Source: Lachnospiraceae bacterium NK3A20
GTDB taxonomy: Bacteria > Bacillota > Clostridia > Lachnospirales > Lachnospiraceae
Assembly (NCBI GenBank): GCA_900107575.1
Contig: FNQX01000020.1
Span: 1 to 64,000, forward strand
Direction: 5' to 3'
DNA: 64,000 nt
Shown: piece by piece, positions 45,565-55,131 of the stretch
Numbering within the stretch: the stretch's first letter is position 1
Layout of the letters: every line of letters starts with the position of its first letter
Notes under the pieces: model-generated
Told to the model about the DNA's origin: nothing
Database searches by the model: none
What the model saw: the letters and a program-made list of their open reading frames with translations, nothing else
Translations under genes and position numbers: made by a program

Positions 45565-47118
45565 TCACATTCCTGTGTCATGGTGCAGGCTCTGCCTGTA
45601 TTTGATCGGTGTGATGCCGGTTTCCTTTTTGAAAAGGCGGGTGAAGTAGGAATAGTTATCGTACCCGACTCTGGATGCAATGGTACTGACAGGCAGCGTG
45701 CTCGATGCCAGCAGTGATTTCGCCTCCGAGATTCGCTTCTCGATGACATAGCTCATGAATGAGATGCCGGTCTCGTTCTTGAAGAGGCGGGAGGCGTAGT
45801 CCGGGTCGAAATAGAGGATGCTCTCGAGCGACTCTCTGCCGATGTCTTCCATATAGTGCCGGTCCACGTAATCTTTGATAATCTGTACCACATCCTTCTC
45901 CGATGACGAGGAGCGAATATTCTCTGCGGCGATGGAGAAGATGTAGCCAAGGTACATCTCCATGGAATCGAGAGACTGTCCCGCGTTCTCGGAAATGGTG
46001 TGATAGGTCTCACCGGAATAGAGGCGGTTGGCGAGCAGGCCCTTTCTCGCAAGGTGGGAGTATAGTGCCTGTACGATATCAATCTGGAAGCTGCCAAGAC
46101 TCTTTTGTGAGAGGGTATGTGTCGCGGAAAGGTGTCCCAGATAATTGTGGCACTGGCGGGATAGCTCATCGAACCGGTCTTCATTCAACAACTGTTGCAA
46201 CAACTCGCCATCCGGAGGCAGGAAGTGATCTTCGGGCATGACGAAATCGCTGGCCAGCACCAGTCGCCCCTGCCCGTCGAGGTCGTTCCGCATGATCTCT
46301 TTGAGTCCTGCCAGTTCTGTACCCTGTTCTGCGACTGGCCGGATGCGGCCGAGATAGAGATTGACAGGGCAGTGAAGGCGATGGGCGACCGTCTTCTGAA
46401 ACTCATCCAGCACGATCGTAAGGTCTGTCTGTGCGGATGGTGCAGTCACAGGCAGGATGAGAAGACACCGGTTGCTGCCCGGAACATCTTCCATGATCAG
46501 GGCGCCGTCTTCATTGGCTGACGGGACGAGCGATTCGAATATCTGTCGCACCCTCTGCATGGACTGATCATCCAGGCGGCTGTGCAGGGAGAGGTCAGAG
46601 GAGAGGTACCAGGGGTAGAACTTGAGATACCCAGCCAGGAGGTACGGGTTATCGCGATAGGGGCAGCCGGTATCTTCCGGGATCTTTGAAGTCACACCGA
46701 AGGAACGCCAGAAGGTCAGATATTGCCATGACTTCTGGGAACGGGAGCTTCTCGTCTCCTCGACGGCACTGCGGATCACGTCGGAGAGTCTGTCATAATC
46801 GACGGGTTTTAAGAAATAGTGGTAGCATTTCAGGTTCACTGCTTCCTGCGCATATTCGAAATCCGCGTAGTTGGTCAGGAAGATACAGGGAACAATGCTG
46901 TGGTGGTCGCGGACCCAGCGCAGCAGATCCAGCCCGCTGCCATGAGGCATATCAATATCGGACAGGAGCAGATCCACGCCGTGTCCCGTGATCATCTGTC
47001 TTGCCTGTTCCATGCTGTATGCCTGATATACCTGCTCGAAGCCAAGCTCTTCCCAGTGAATTCCCTTTGTCAGCGCGGCGACCACGAAGCGGTCATCATC
47101 TACGATCAAAGCATTCAT
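45565..47118 (-). CDS. YesN-type response regulator with AraC output domain
   Basis: Receiver domain with acidic pair near Asp7-Asp9, phosphorylation site Asp54 (LLLSDIDMP) and Lys in YFLKPVDY. A long middle region follows, then an AraC double helix-turn-helix at the C-terminus (LESILYFDPDYASRLFKNET, STIASRVGYDNYSYFTRLFK). It has 517 residues. The start overlaps the kinase stop by four bases. It very probably activates the divergent sugar-importer operon. Confidence 0.92.
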   Translation of the reverse strand: MNALIVDDDRFVVAALTKGIHWEELGFEQVYQAYSMEQARQMITGHGVDLLLSDIDMPHGSGLDLLRWVRDHHSIVPCIFLTNYADFEYAQEAVNLKCYHYFLKPVDYDRLSDVIRSAVEETRSSRSQKSWQYLTFWRSFGVTSKIPEDTGCPYRDNPYLLAGYLKFYPWYLSSDLSLHSRLDDQSMQRVRQIFESLVPSANEDGALIMEDVPGSNRCLLILPVTAPSAQTDLTIVLDEFQKTVAHRLHCPVNLYLGRIRPVAEQGTELAGLKEIMRNDLDGQGRLVLASDFVMPEDHFLPPDGELLQQLLNEDRFDELSRQCHNYLGHLSATHTLSQKSLGSFQIDIVQALYSHLARKGLLANRLYSGETYHTISENAGQSLDSMEMYLGYIFSIAAENIRSSSSEKDVVQIIKDYVDRHYMEDIGRESLESILYFDPDYASRLFKNETGISFMSYVIEKRISEAKSLLASSTLPVSTIASRVGYDNYSYFTRLFKKETGITPIKYRQSLHHDTGM

Positions 47119-48863
47119 TCTATCGTCACCTCATCACATCTTGTGTGATTCATCCTCCGGGGAATTTCCAGGAGGATGTGCGCGCCGTGCAGGGCGCCTG
47201 TTGTTTTACCGGTATCTGCAACTGTATCCGAATTAGAGAATTGCAGGGAATAATCTTCGTTGTACAGAAGGGAGAGTCTGCGAATGCAGTTATAGATGCC
47301 GATGTGATGACCATCGGCAGAAGGCTGCCCGTCTCCGTGCGAACCATCCCCGGCAGCCCTTTGCAGGAGAGATAATGTCTCTTCGGAGAAGCCCTGTCCG
47401 GAGTCACTGATCTGGATCAGGAGTCGATCAGGCGCAGGGTCTGTGACATCAATGTGGATTGTCAGCTGTGCGTTGCCATCGGGCTGGGCGTGTTTCACAC
47501 AATTCTCAATGAAGGTAATGAGAAGAAGCGGTGGGATCTGCATGTGCAGGTCGTCCCGGTTCGGAATGTTTTCTTCGTAGGTGAAGCACTGCCCCATGCG
47601 CATATTCTGGATGTCGAGATAGGCACGGATATGGTAGAGCTCGAACTCCAGCATGACGAAATCCTGATCTGCCTGGAACAGATAACGCATGTAGCGGGAG
47701 GTGAATTTCACCATATCCTGTACACCCTTCGTATCCCCCAGCTCAGCCATGCTGCCGATGGTCGAGAGACAGTTGAGATAGAAGTGCGGCCGGATCTGAT
47801 GCTGGAGGAAGGTGATCTCGAATTTCCTCCTCGCCAGCTCATCCTCATAGATGCCGATGCGCAGGTGCTGAATCTCCTGGACAAGCTCGTGGAAACGGCT
47901 GCTCGCCTGGGCGAGCTCCTGGATGCGGCGGGAGTCCAGATTGATGAGGCCATCCTCTGTCCGGATGCCGGAGAGCTCCCTGTTGAAGTCTTCCAGCGGC
48001 ATCATGATGTGGTGGAACATCCGGTACAGATAGAGCCCGGTTACGAGTTCTGCGAGGAAGAGAATCGCGAGCATGATGAGCTGGCGGATCAGCTGTTCGC
48101 CGTAGGAGGAGAGAATGTCTGCCCGCACGCGGACGGTATAGGGGAGGCCTTCCTTCTCATAAGGATATTCTGCGGTATTGTAGAAAAGATCGAAGGCGGA
48201 GCCGTCCGTTCCGCTCTGGTGCAGGAATTCTGTATGATCCGGCAGCTTCATGGAAATATAGCCACGCCTTCCCAGGTTCAGATCATCCAGGGGATCCGTA
48301 AGAGACGAGAGTGGTACCAGTGCGATCATTGTGATGCCCCTGTGTGTCACGGCATAGTAGAGATAGGAACCGTTCTGCGTCGTCAGATTGTTCCAGCGAA
48401 AGAGATTCTGGCGTACGAATGCATTCGCAATGACGCTGTCACGGATCGCGAGATATTCCCCGTAGCTAATGTTGATCTGTGAAAGGGAATAATAGTGCTG
48501 TGACTCGTTCGCATAGACGAAGAACATGAAGTCATTGCCGAAAGAGTAGCGCATATCCAGAATGCGGGAACGCAGGTCATTGAGGTCCTTGGCAATGATG
48601 CCGGTTGCTGCGTCCTTTTCAATATCCTCCATCGTGGGCTCATTGATCACCGTCCACTCGACGTAGTGGCGCACGGAAGAGAAGCGCTGCTGCTGCGTGT
48701 TGCCGTAGGATGAGACCGTGCGCTCGAGGTCAGCCGTATTGTTCCGCGCGATCTGCCACAGAGAGAGGAGAGAGGCCACGGCGTTGAGGATCATGAGGAC
48801 GGCCACCAGTATGACGAGCCCGTAGAGAGCATTGATCATGGAGTAGTTCTTTATCTTCTTCAT
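47115..48863 (-). CDS. YesM-type sensor histidine kinase
   Basis: Membrane sensor of 582 residues. Helix 1 at about 9-32, an extracellular domain of about 230 residues, helix 2 near 260-285, a HAMP-like linker, then the kinase. The phospho-acceptor His is in FLQHQIRPHFYLNCLSTIG; the ATP-binding part has ITFIENCVKHAQP and ISDSGQGFSEETL. The ATG at 48863 follows GATGGA; a TTG at 48893 would add 10 residues. It likely senses an extracellular sugar or its binding protein. Confidence 0.9.
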   Translation of the reverse strand: MKKIKNYSMINALYGLVILVAVLMILNAVASLLSLWQIARNNTADLERTVSSYGNTQQQRFSSVRHYVEWTVINEPTMEDIEKDAATGIIAKDLNDLRSRILDMRYSFGNDFMFFVYANESQHYYSLSQINISYGEYLAIRDSVIANAFVRQNLFRWNNLTTQNGSYLYYAVTHRGITMIALVPLSSLTDPLDDLNLGRRGYISMKLPDHTEFLHQSGTDGSAFDLFYNTAEYPYEKEGLPYTVRVRADILSSYGEQLIRQLIMLAILFLAELVTGLYLYRMFHHIMMPLEDFNRELSGIRTEDGLINLDSRRIQELAQASSRFHELVQEIQHLRIGIYEDELARRKFEITFLQHQIRPHFYLNCLSTIGSMAELGDTKGVQDMVKFTSRYMRYLFQADQDFVMLEFELYHIRAYLDIQNMRMGQCFTYEENIPNRDDLHMQIPPLLLITFIENCVKHAQPDGNAQLTIHIDVTDPAPDRLLIQISDSGQGFSEETLSLLQRAAGDGSHGDGQPSADGHHIGIYNCIRRLSLLYNEDYSLQFSNSDTVADTGKTTGALHGAHILLEIPRRMNHTRCDEVTIE

Positions 48864-48918
48864 TCCATCATTATAGCGGAGAATCTCTTCCAAAAGGTGG
48901 GAGAGTCTGCCCGGATGA

Positions 48919-49019
48919 CCGGATAGTGCTATTCGGAAACCGGATAATGACAGCTCCCCGTGATGCCTTGTCTGCCTTTACCGGATAGTACCAATCCGTC
49001 CCTCCATAGTGCTATTGGG
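48919..49019. promoter_or_regulatory. Repeated palindromic sites, candidate YesN binding sites
   Basis: CCGGATAGTGCTATTCGG (48919-48936) is a near-perfect palindrome. Related sites are CCGGATAGTACCAATCCG (48981-48998) and CCATAGTGCTATTGGG (49004-49019), with a half-site CCGGATAATGA at 48940. All lie in the 214-base space between the divergent kinase and permease genes. Confidence 0.6.
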
Positions 49020-49077
49020 CGCCTTTTATTTTTGCCAGAATAGAGACAGTTGATAGCCTGAAAGGAGCGGACGCGTT

Positions 49078-49989
49078 ATGAATCAGAAGAAGACACGCAA
49101 TTCGGTACGAAAGAGCTTACCCTTGTATGCCCTCCTGCTGCCGTCGGCCGTGCTGCTGTTCCTGTTCTCCTACCTTCCCCTGGGAGGGCTGGTGATGGCG
49201 TTCCAGCAGTTCTCGCCCAGCCTCGGACTTCTTCACAGCCCGTTCGTCGGGGGCAGGAACTTTGTTCAGTTCTTCCATTCCTATCAATTCGGGACGACGA
49301 TCCGGAATACCCTTGTACTGAGTTTCTACAGCATCCTGGTGGGTTTTCCTCTCCCTATCCTCCTCGCGCTGATGTGCAATCAATTGAGAAACGGCACGTT
49401 CAAGAAGGTATTCCAGGTCATCACCTATCTGCCGCACTTTATTTCAACGATGGTCATGTGCGGCCTCATCCTGATCTTCCTCTCTCCGAGCTCCGGACTG
49501 TTCGCGAATATCTGGCATCTGTTCGGCGCGGAATTTCCCAACGTCATGGCGATCCCTGCCGCGTTCAAACACGTGTATGTCTGGACGGATGTCTGGCAGA
49601 ACATCGGCTGGGATTCCATCATCTATCTGGCGGCACTCTCCGCGATCGACCCGACCTACTATGAGGCAGCGACGATGGATGGCGCGACGATCATGCAGAA
49701 GATCCGTTACATTGACATTCCAATGATCCTGCCGACGGCGATGACACTTCTCATCATGCGGGCGGGCAGTGTTCTCTCCATCGGCTTCGAGAAAGATTTC
49801 CTGTTGCAGAATGTACAGAACATTATGTCGTCCGAGATCATTTCCACTTATGTTTACAAGATTGGCCTTCAGAGCATGCAGTATTCGCTCTCCACGGCGA
49901 TTGGCCTGTTCAATACGGTTGTCAACCTGGCGGTGCTCCTGTTCGTGAACTTCATTTCGAAGAAACTCACTGATACCGGGCTGTTCTAG
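49078..49989 (+). CDS. Sugar ABC transporter permease, LplB type
   Basis: MalF-like inner-membrane permease (CUT1 family), 303 residues, six helices. The EAA loop reads YYEAATMDGATIMQKIRYIDIP. It belongs to the Lpl/YtcP group used for complex oligosaccharides in Firmicutes. AAAGGAG lies 11 bases before the ATG. It is the first gene of the importer operon and is followed 12 bases later by its partner. No ATPase is encoded nearby, so a shared MsmX-like ATPase elsewhere is likely. Confidence 0.93.
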   Translation: MNQKKTRNSVRKSLPLYALLLPSAVLLFLFSYLPLGGLVMAFQQFSPSLGLLHSPFVGGRNFVQFFHSYQFGTTIRNTLVLSFYSILVGFPLPILLALMCNQLRNGTFKKVFQVITYLPHFISTMVMCGLILIFLSPSSGLFANIWHLFGAEFPNVMAIPAAFKHVYVWTDVWQNIGWDSIIYLAALSAIDPTYYEAATMDGATIMQKIRYIDIPMILPTAMTLLIMRAGSVLSIGFEKDFLLQNVQNIMSSEIISTYVYKIGLQSMQYSLSTAIGLFNTVVNLAVLLFVNFISKKLTDTGLF

Positions 49990-50001
49990 GAGGTAAGGTA
50001 A

Positions 50002-50901
50002 ATGTCCAGAGTCAGGGAAAAAATAAGGCTGTCCGCAACGGATCGGGCGACCAGTATCCTTTTCTATCTCATTGCCGTGCTGATGATCGTCATCGTGATC
50101 TACCCTCTGTGGTTCGTCATTATTGCGTCATTCTCCAATCCGGCGGATGTGGCACAGGGCAAGGTGTGGATCTGGCCGAAGGTCATCAATACGAACGGTT
50201 ACCGGGAGCTGTTCCAGCAGTCATCTATCTGGAGAAGCTATCTGAACACGATCATCTATACGGCGATGGCAACGGTGACAGGGCTTCTCATCAACCTGCC
50301 CGCGGGATATGCACTATCGAGAAAGGATCTCGCCGGCAGGAAGTGGATCAACTGGTTCTATCTGATTCCGATGTTCATCAACGGCGGTCTGATCCCCACC
50401 TACTTCGTCGTAAGAGGAGTCGGTCTCTACGATTCACCCTGGGCGCTGATCCTGCCTTTTGTAACGTCTACCTACAACATCATCGTCTGCAGGACCTTCT
50501 TCTCCTCGACCATACCGGAGTCTTTGTGGGAAGCGGCACAGCTCGATGGATGCTCCACCATACGCTATTTCTTCCAGTTCGTCCTGCCACTCTCCAAAGC
50601 GGTCGTTGCCGTCATCGCACTCTGGACTGCCGTCTGGATGTGGAACCAGTGGTTCAACGCCCTCATTTATCTAAAGAGCGATGAATTGATCCCGCTGCAG
50701 CTCCTCCTGCGCAGGATCCTGATCCAGAACCAGTCGCTCCTCGGTGCAGCGACGGGAGAAGCGGCCAACGAACAGCGGCAGCTGGCCGATATGATGAAAT
50801 ATGCATCTATTGTGATCTCCACGGCGCCGATCATGTGCCTGTACCCGTTCCTTCAGAAGTATTTCAACCAGGGCGTCATGATCGGTGCGGTGAAAGAATA
50901 A
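50002..50901 (+). CDS. Sugar ABC transporter permease, LplC/YtcP type
   Basis: MalG-like partner permease, 299 residues, six helices, EAA loop SLWEAAQLDGCSTIRYFFQF, ending in FNQGVMIGAVKE, the standard LplC C-terminus. AGGAGG precedes the ATG. Confidence 0.93.
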   Translation: MSRVREKIRLSATDRATSILFYLIAVLMIVIVIYPLWFVIIASFSNPADVAQGKVWIWPKVINTNGYRELFQQSSIWRSYLNTIIYTAMATVTGLLINLPAGYALSRKDLAGRKWINWFYLIPMFINGGLIPTYFVVRGVGLYDSPWALILPFVTSTYNIIVCRTFFSSTIPESLWEAAQLDGCSTIRYFFQFVLPLSKAVVAVIALWTAVWMWNQWFNALIYLKSDELIPLQLLLRRILIQNQSLLGAATGEAANEQRQLADMMKYASIVISTAPIMCLYPFLQKYFNQGVMIGAVKE

Positions 50902-50929
50902 AAGAGTTAATATTTGCAAGGAGGGTTCT

Positions 50930-52552
50930 ATGAAAAAGAGACAGGTAATGGCACTGGTTCTGGCAGGCCTTATGGCGGCCGGGACGATCACGGGCTGCGG
51001 CAGTCCCGTTCCGGATACCACAACGGCAGCGGAGGGTGCGACGCAGGCGGCTGCGGCACCTGGAGCTGCGGATACCACAGCACCGAATGCAGGCACAACC
51101 GGCGGCAGCTTCAATGTGGCAACGGTACGCTGGTCTGACTGGGGTGAAGATTATCACACAGGATTCCCGGACAAGTCTGCACAGGATCTTGGCATCACGA
51201 TCAACTGGGATACGATCCTCAACTCTGACTGGGCGGATCAGAAGGCTGTCATGATGGCAGGTAATGATCTGCCGGATGCATTCCTTGGTTCCATCTGCTT
51301 CACCGAGTCGGATATCATGCAGAACATCGGCTCTTTTGTCGCTCTCGATGACTACATTGAGAAGGATATGCCGAATCTGTCCAGGATCCTTTCGGAAGAT
51401 CCGACGATGAAGGCTCTTGCGACATCCTCTGACGGACATATCTACGGTCTGCCGGCGAAAAAGCCCTGCCGCCCCGTAATCTCCAATCAGATGTTCATCA
51501 ACAAGACCTGGCTGGACAACCTGGGACTTGAGGTGCCGAAGACGTATGATGATTTCGTCAAGGTACTGAAGGCATTCAAGGACGGAGACGCCAATGGCAA
51601 CGGAGATACCACCGATGAGATCCCGTTCGGAGAAGGGTATGCGGATTCTGTCTATTATTACTGCCTGCCTTTTGGCACGACCGTAGGCGCTGACAATACT
51701 TATGACATGGCGATCAAGGATGGCAAGCCGGTCTTCCTGCCGGTATCGGACGTTTACAAAGAGGGACTCAAGGCAATGCATGAGGCCTATGCAGAAGGTC
51801 TCGTTGATCCTGAGATTTTCACACAGGATGACTCCATGCGTGACGCAAAGCTGATGAACGAGACACCCATTGTCGGCGCAGCGCCCGGCTGGACTGCAGA
51901 CTCCACCTTTGGTGCGAATGCAGATCAATATATCGCCCTGCCAGCACTGGAAGGCCCGGATGGCACAGCGTATGTAACCTCTGATCCGGAGCACTGGAAC
52001 TACAGCCGTTACGAATTCCTCGTGACCACCGCGTGCAAAGATGTGGACAGCATTCTGAAGTGGGCTGACAGCTTCTACACGGACGATGCGTCCATTCAGA
52101 ATTACTATGGGGCGTTCGACAAGGCAGTTGCAAAGGATGGAGATGGCTACAAGATTCTGGAGCCGGATGACGGCAGCTCTGCAGATACTTTCGCATGGGT
52201 GCAGTCGCTTCGTGACTTCGGCCCGAAGTACGTGGAAGATGGTTTCAATGACAAGGTGACCTATGCTGGTGAGAATGGTGACGCATCGAAGCTGGCTCTG
52301 GATGCAGATTTTGCTTCGCTGGCACAGCCTGCTTATCCAAATGTTTCCTATACACAGGATCAGTTGAACACCCTGGCAACACTTTACACCGATATCAGCG
52401 CATATGTAGATTCCAATCAGGCAACCTGGGTGACTGACGGCGGCGTGGACGAACAGTGGGGTGCCTACATTGAACAGCTGAACGCCATGGGTCTTGCGGA
52501 CTTTACACAGATTCAGCAGGACGCGTATGATACCTACAACGCGAACAAGTAA
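50930..52552 (+). CDS. Sugar ABC transporter substrate-binding lipoprotein, LplA type
   Basis: Extracellular binding protein of 540 residues. The signal peptide ends in a lipobox with Cys23 (GTITGCGS); a short Thr/Ala-rich linker follows (residues 28-58). The mature part has the two-lobed CUT1 pattern, including GNDLPDAFLG, YGLPAKKPCRPVI, NGDTTDEIPFGEG and a late WVTDGGVDEQWGAYIEQLN. AAGGAGGG precedes the ATG. With the two permeases it forms the importer; the ligand is probably an oligosaccharide cleaved by the GH31 behind it. Confidence 0.93.
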   Translation: MKKRQVMALVLAGLMAAGTITGCGSPVPDTTTAAEGATQAAAAPGAADTTAPNAGTTGGSFNVATVRWSDWGEDYHTGFPDKSAQDLGITINWDTILNSDWADQKAVMMAGNDLPDAFLGSICFTESDIMQNIGSFVALDDYIEKDMPNLSRILSEDPTMKALATSSDGHIYGLPAKKPCRPVISNQMFINKTWLDNLGLEVPKTYDDFVKVLKAFKDGDANGNGDTTDEIPFGEGYADSVYYYCLPFGTTVGADNTYDMAIKDGKPVFLPVSDVYKEGLKAMHEAYAEGLVDPEIFTQDDSMRDAKLMNETPIVGAAPGWTADSTFGANADQYIALPALEGPDGTAYVTSDPEHWNYSRYEFLVTTACKDVDSILKWADSFYTDDASIQNYYGAFDKAVAKDGDGYKILEPDDGSSADTFAWVQSLRDFGPKYVEDGFNDKVTYAGENGDASKLALDADFASLAQPAYPNVSYTQDQLNTLATLYTDISAYVDSNQATWVTDGGVDEQWGAYIEQLNAMGLADFTQIQQDAYDTYNANK

Positions 52553-52704
52553 GGGATATGCAAACGGCTTTCTTCGCTAACATGCGAAAGGCCGGAAATA
52601 GATCATAATGATACTGCCGGAGAGCCGGGTGCAACAGGAACCGACTCCCCGGCAGCTTGATGTGCAGGGGAGTTTTGGTTATTCGAGGATAAGGAGAACA
52701 GAGA

Positions 52705-55011
52705 ATGGAACAGCATGGCAATCTCCTTCAGGGTGACACCTGGAGGATCAGTGTACTGACAGACAGGCTCTTTCGTTTGGAATATCAGCTGGAAGGCAAA
52801 TTCACCGATGCGTCGACGATCCATGTCATCAACAGGGAATTCCTGCCGGTCGATTTCACGGCAGCCGAGACAGATCACCAGATCCGGATAGAAACGGCAT
52901 ACCTTGCACTCACCTACGACGGGGAGGCATTCACTTCACGGAATCTCGAAATTCGTCTGAAAGAGACGGGAGCCGGGTGGAACTTCGGCGATGTCTACGG
53001 GAATGATGAAGAGAACCTCTTGGGGACTGCCAGAACTCTGGACAATACGAACGGGCCCCTGCCGATGGAGAAAGGGCTCTTCTCCCGCAATGGCACGGCG
53101 ACGCTGGATGATTCTTCCTCTGCGCTGCTCATAAACGGTGAGGTGAGGGACAGGACTGATCGTGGATGGGATGTCTATTTCTTCGGCTATGGGACCGATT
53201 TCGCGGCGGGGCTTCGTGCCTTTGCCAGGCTGACAGGCAAGACGCCGATGCTGCCGCGGTATGCTCTTGGCAATTGGTGGAGCAAATACGAGAAATACAC
53301 GGAAGAGAGCTATCTCTCTCTCATGGATCAGTTCGAGAAGGAACAGGTGCCGCTCTCCGTCGGCGTCATTGATATGGACTGGCATCTGACGAAGATCGAC
53401 CCGCGGTATGGAACCGGCTGGACTGGTTTTACCTGGAACCGGGAGTATTTCCCGGACTATCGAAGGTTCCTGACGAAGCTTCATGAGAAGGGGCTTGCCG
53501 TGACGCTGAACCTGCATCCCGCAGACGGGATCCGCGCATACGAGTCCATGTATGAGGCAGCAGCGAAAATAGCAGGCATTGATCCTGACAGTGGCGATCC
53601 GGTACCCTTCGATCTCTCTGTTCCAACCTTGAGGAAAGCATATTTCGATGCTGTGCTGCACCCTTATGAGGATGCGGGTGTCGATTTCTGGTGGATTGAC
53701 TGGCAGCAGGGTACCCGGATGGGACAGAGCAATGTGGATCCTCTCTGGCTGTGCAACCACTATCATTTCGAAGATCAGAGGCAGCGCGGGAAACGCGCGA
53801 TGATCTTCTCGCGATATGCGGGACCCGGCAGTCACCGTTATCCTGTCGGATTCTCGGGTGACACCTGGTCGACCTGGCAGAGTCTGGCATTCCAGCCGTG
53901 GTTCACCCAGACGGCATCGAACATCGACTATGGCTGGTGGAGTCACGACATTGGCGGGCATATGCTGGGAGACCGAAACGATGAGAGACTGGTTCGCTGG
54001 GTGCAGTTTGGCGTGTTCTCACCGATCATGCGGTTGCATTCTTCCGCAAGTCCTTTCTTCGTGAAAGAGCCCTGGAAGCTCGAAGAACCTTATCGGAGTA
54101 TCCTGGATGACTTCCTGAGAATTCGTCACAGACTCATTCCGTATCTGTATACGATGAGTTATACGACGTGGAAAGATGATATCCCGTTGATCCGTCCGAT
54201 GTACTATGAGGCACCGCAGGATGCGCGTGCGTATGATGCGGGGAACTGTTATGCATTTGGCACGGAACTTATTACCGGAGCCATCACAGAGCCACTGGAT
54301 CCAAAGCTTCGCATGGCACATGTCTCGATGTACCTGCCGGAAGGGAGATATATGGATCTTTTGTCCGGCAGAGTATATACGGGAGGGAGAAAGAGAAACT
54401 TCTACCGCAGGTTACATTCCATTCCTGTTCTTCTGCGGGAAGGCGGCATCCTGCCGCTGGCGTCAGAAGAGAATACGAATGCCAGAATGAATCCGGAAAC
54501 GCTGGATATTTATTGCGGCGTTGGAAAGAGCGGGAGCTTTGTGCTGTTCGAAGATGATGGAGAGAGCAATGAGTATCTTGAAGGAGGTGGCGCAAGGACA
54601 CGGATCACACAGGAATACGATCCTGAGAGTGGTCTTCTGCAGATTAGAATTGATCCGGTGGAAGGTGATACGGCCTTCGTTCCAGAGAGGAGAAGAGTAC
54701 GCATTCACCTGCTCGGTGTGGCGGATGTATCAGGAGCCCGGGTAGATCCCGTCCGTCATGAAGCGGTGATCGACGCCGGCGTGATCGGAAGAGGAGCCTG
54801 TGAGGTAACGTGGAAGGTCCGGCTATCCGGAAATGATCATCGGCGTGAAGTGATGGATCTGATCACCTATGCCTTTATAGAGATCGTTACGAAAGACCGC
54901 ATCGCAGAGCTCCTCCACAGAGCAACAGATGCAGAATTCCTGCAGGGAATCCGGGAAATGGATCTTGATCCGAAGCTGGTCGACGCCATTGAAGAGATTT
55001 ACTGCGACTGA
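52705..55011 (+). CDS. Glycoside hydrolase family 31, alpha-glucosidase/alpha-xylosidase
   Basis: Cytoplasmic retaining enzyme, 768 residues. The N-terminal sandwich is followed by the barrel with nucleophile Asp in DFWWIDWQQG and acid Asp in GFSGDTWSTW; WWSHDIGGHM and the distal sandwich (VLFEDDGESNEYLEGG) follow. A helical tail of about 55 residues (DLITYAFIEIVTKDRIAELL to the stop) extends beyond the usual end. Alpha-xylosidase and alpha-glucosidase cannot be told apart here. AAGGAGA precedes the ATG. It is 152 bases behind the binding protein and likely in the same regulon. Confidence 0.9.
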   Translation: MEQHGNLLQGDTWRISVLTDRLFRLEYQLEGKFTDASTIHVINREFLPVDFTAAETDHQIRIETAYLALTYDGEAFTSRNLEIRLKETGAGWNFGDVYGNDEENLLGTARTLDNTNGPLPMEKGLFSRNGTATLDDSSSALLINGEVRDRTDRGWDVYFFGYGTDFAAGLRAFARLTGKTPMLPRYALGNWWSKYEKYTEESYLSLMDQFEKEQVPLSVGVIDMDWHLTKIDPRYGTGWTGFTWNREYFPDYRRFLTKLHEKGLAVTLNLHPADGIRAYESMYEAAAKIAGIDPDSGDPVPFDLSVPTLRKAYFDAVLHPYEDAGVDFWWIDWQQGTRMGQSNVDPLWLCNHYHFEDQRQRGKRAMIFSRYAGPGSHRYPVGFSGDTWSTWQSLAFQPWFTQTASNIDYGWWSHDIGGHMLGDRNDERLVRWVQFGVFSPIMRLHSSASPFFVKEPWKLEEPYRSILDDFLRIRHRLIPYLYTMSYTTWKDDIPLIRPMYYEAPQDARAYDAGNCYAFGTELITGAITEPLDPKLRMAHVSMYLPEGRYMDLLSGRVYTGGRKRNFYRRLHSIPVLLREGGILPLASEENTNARMNPETLDIYCGVGKSGSFVLFEDDGESNEYLEGGGARTRITQEYDPESGLLQIRIDPVEGDTAFVPERRRVRIHLLGVADVSGARVDPVRHEAVIDAGVIGRGACEVTWKVRLSGNDHRREVMDLITYAFIEIVTKDRIAELLHRATDAEFLQGIREMDLDPKLVDAIEEIYCD

Positions 55012-55131
55012 AAAGGTGATCTGCAGAATTGCTAAATCGCACCATTCAATTTACAATGGAAATCAGTGAACAAAAGGAGGCAGGAACAGCATCATATTCC
55101 TGCCTGTGAAACGTAATAGAAGGAGCATTAC

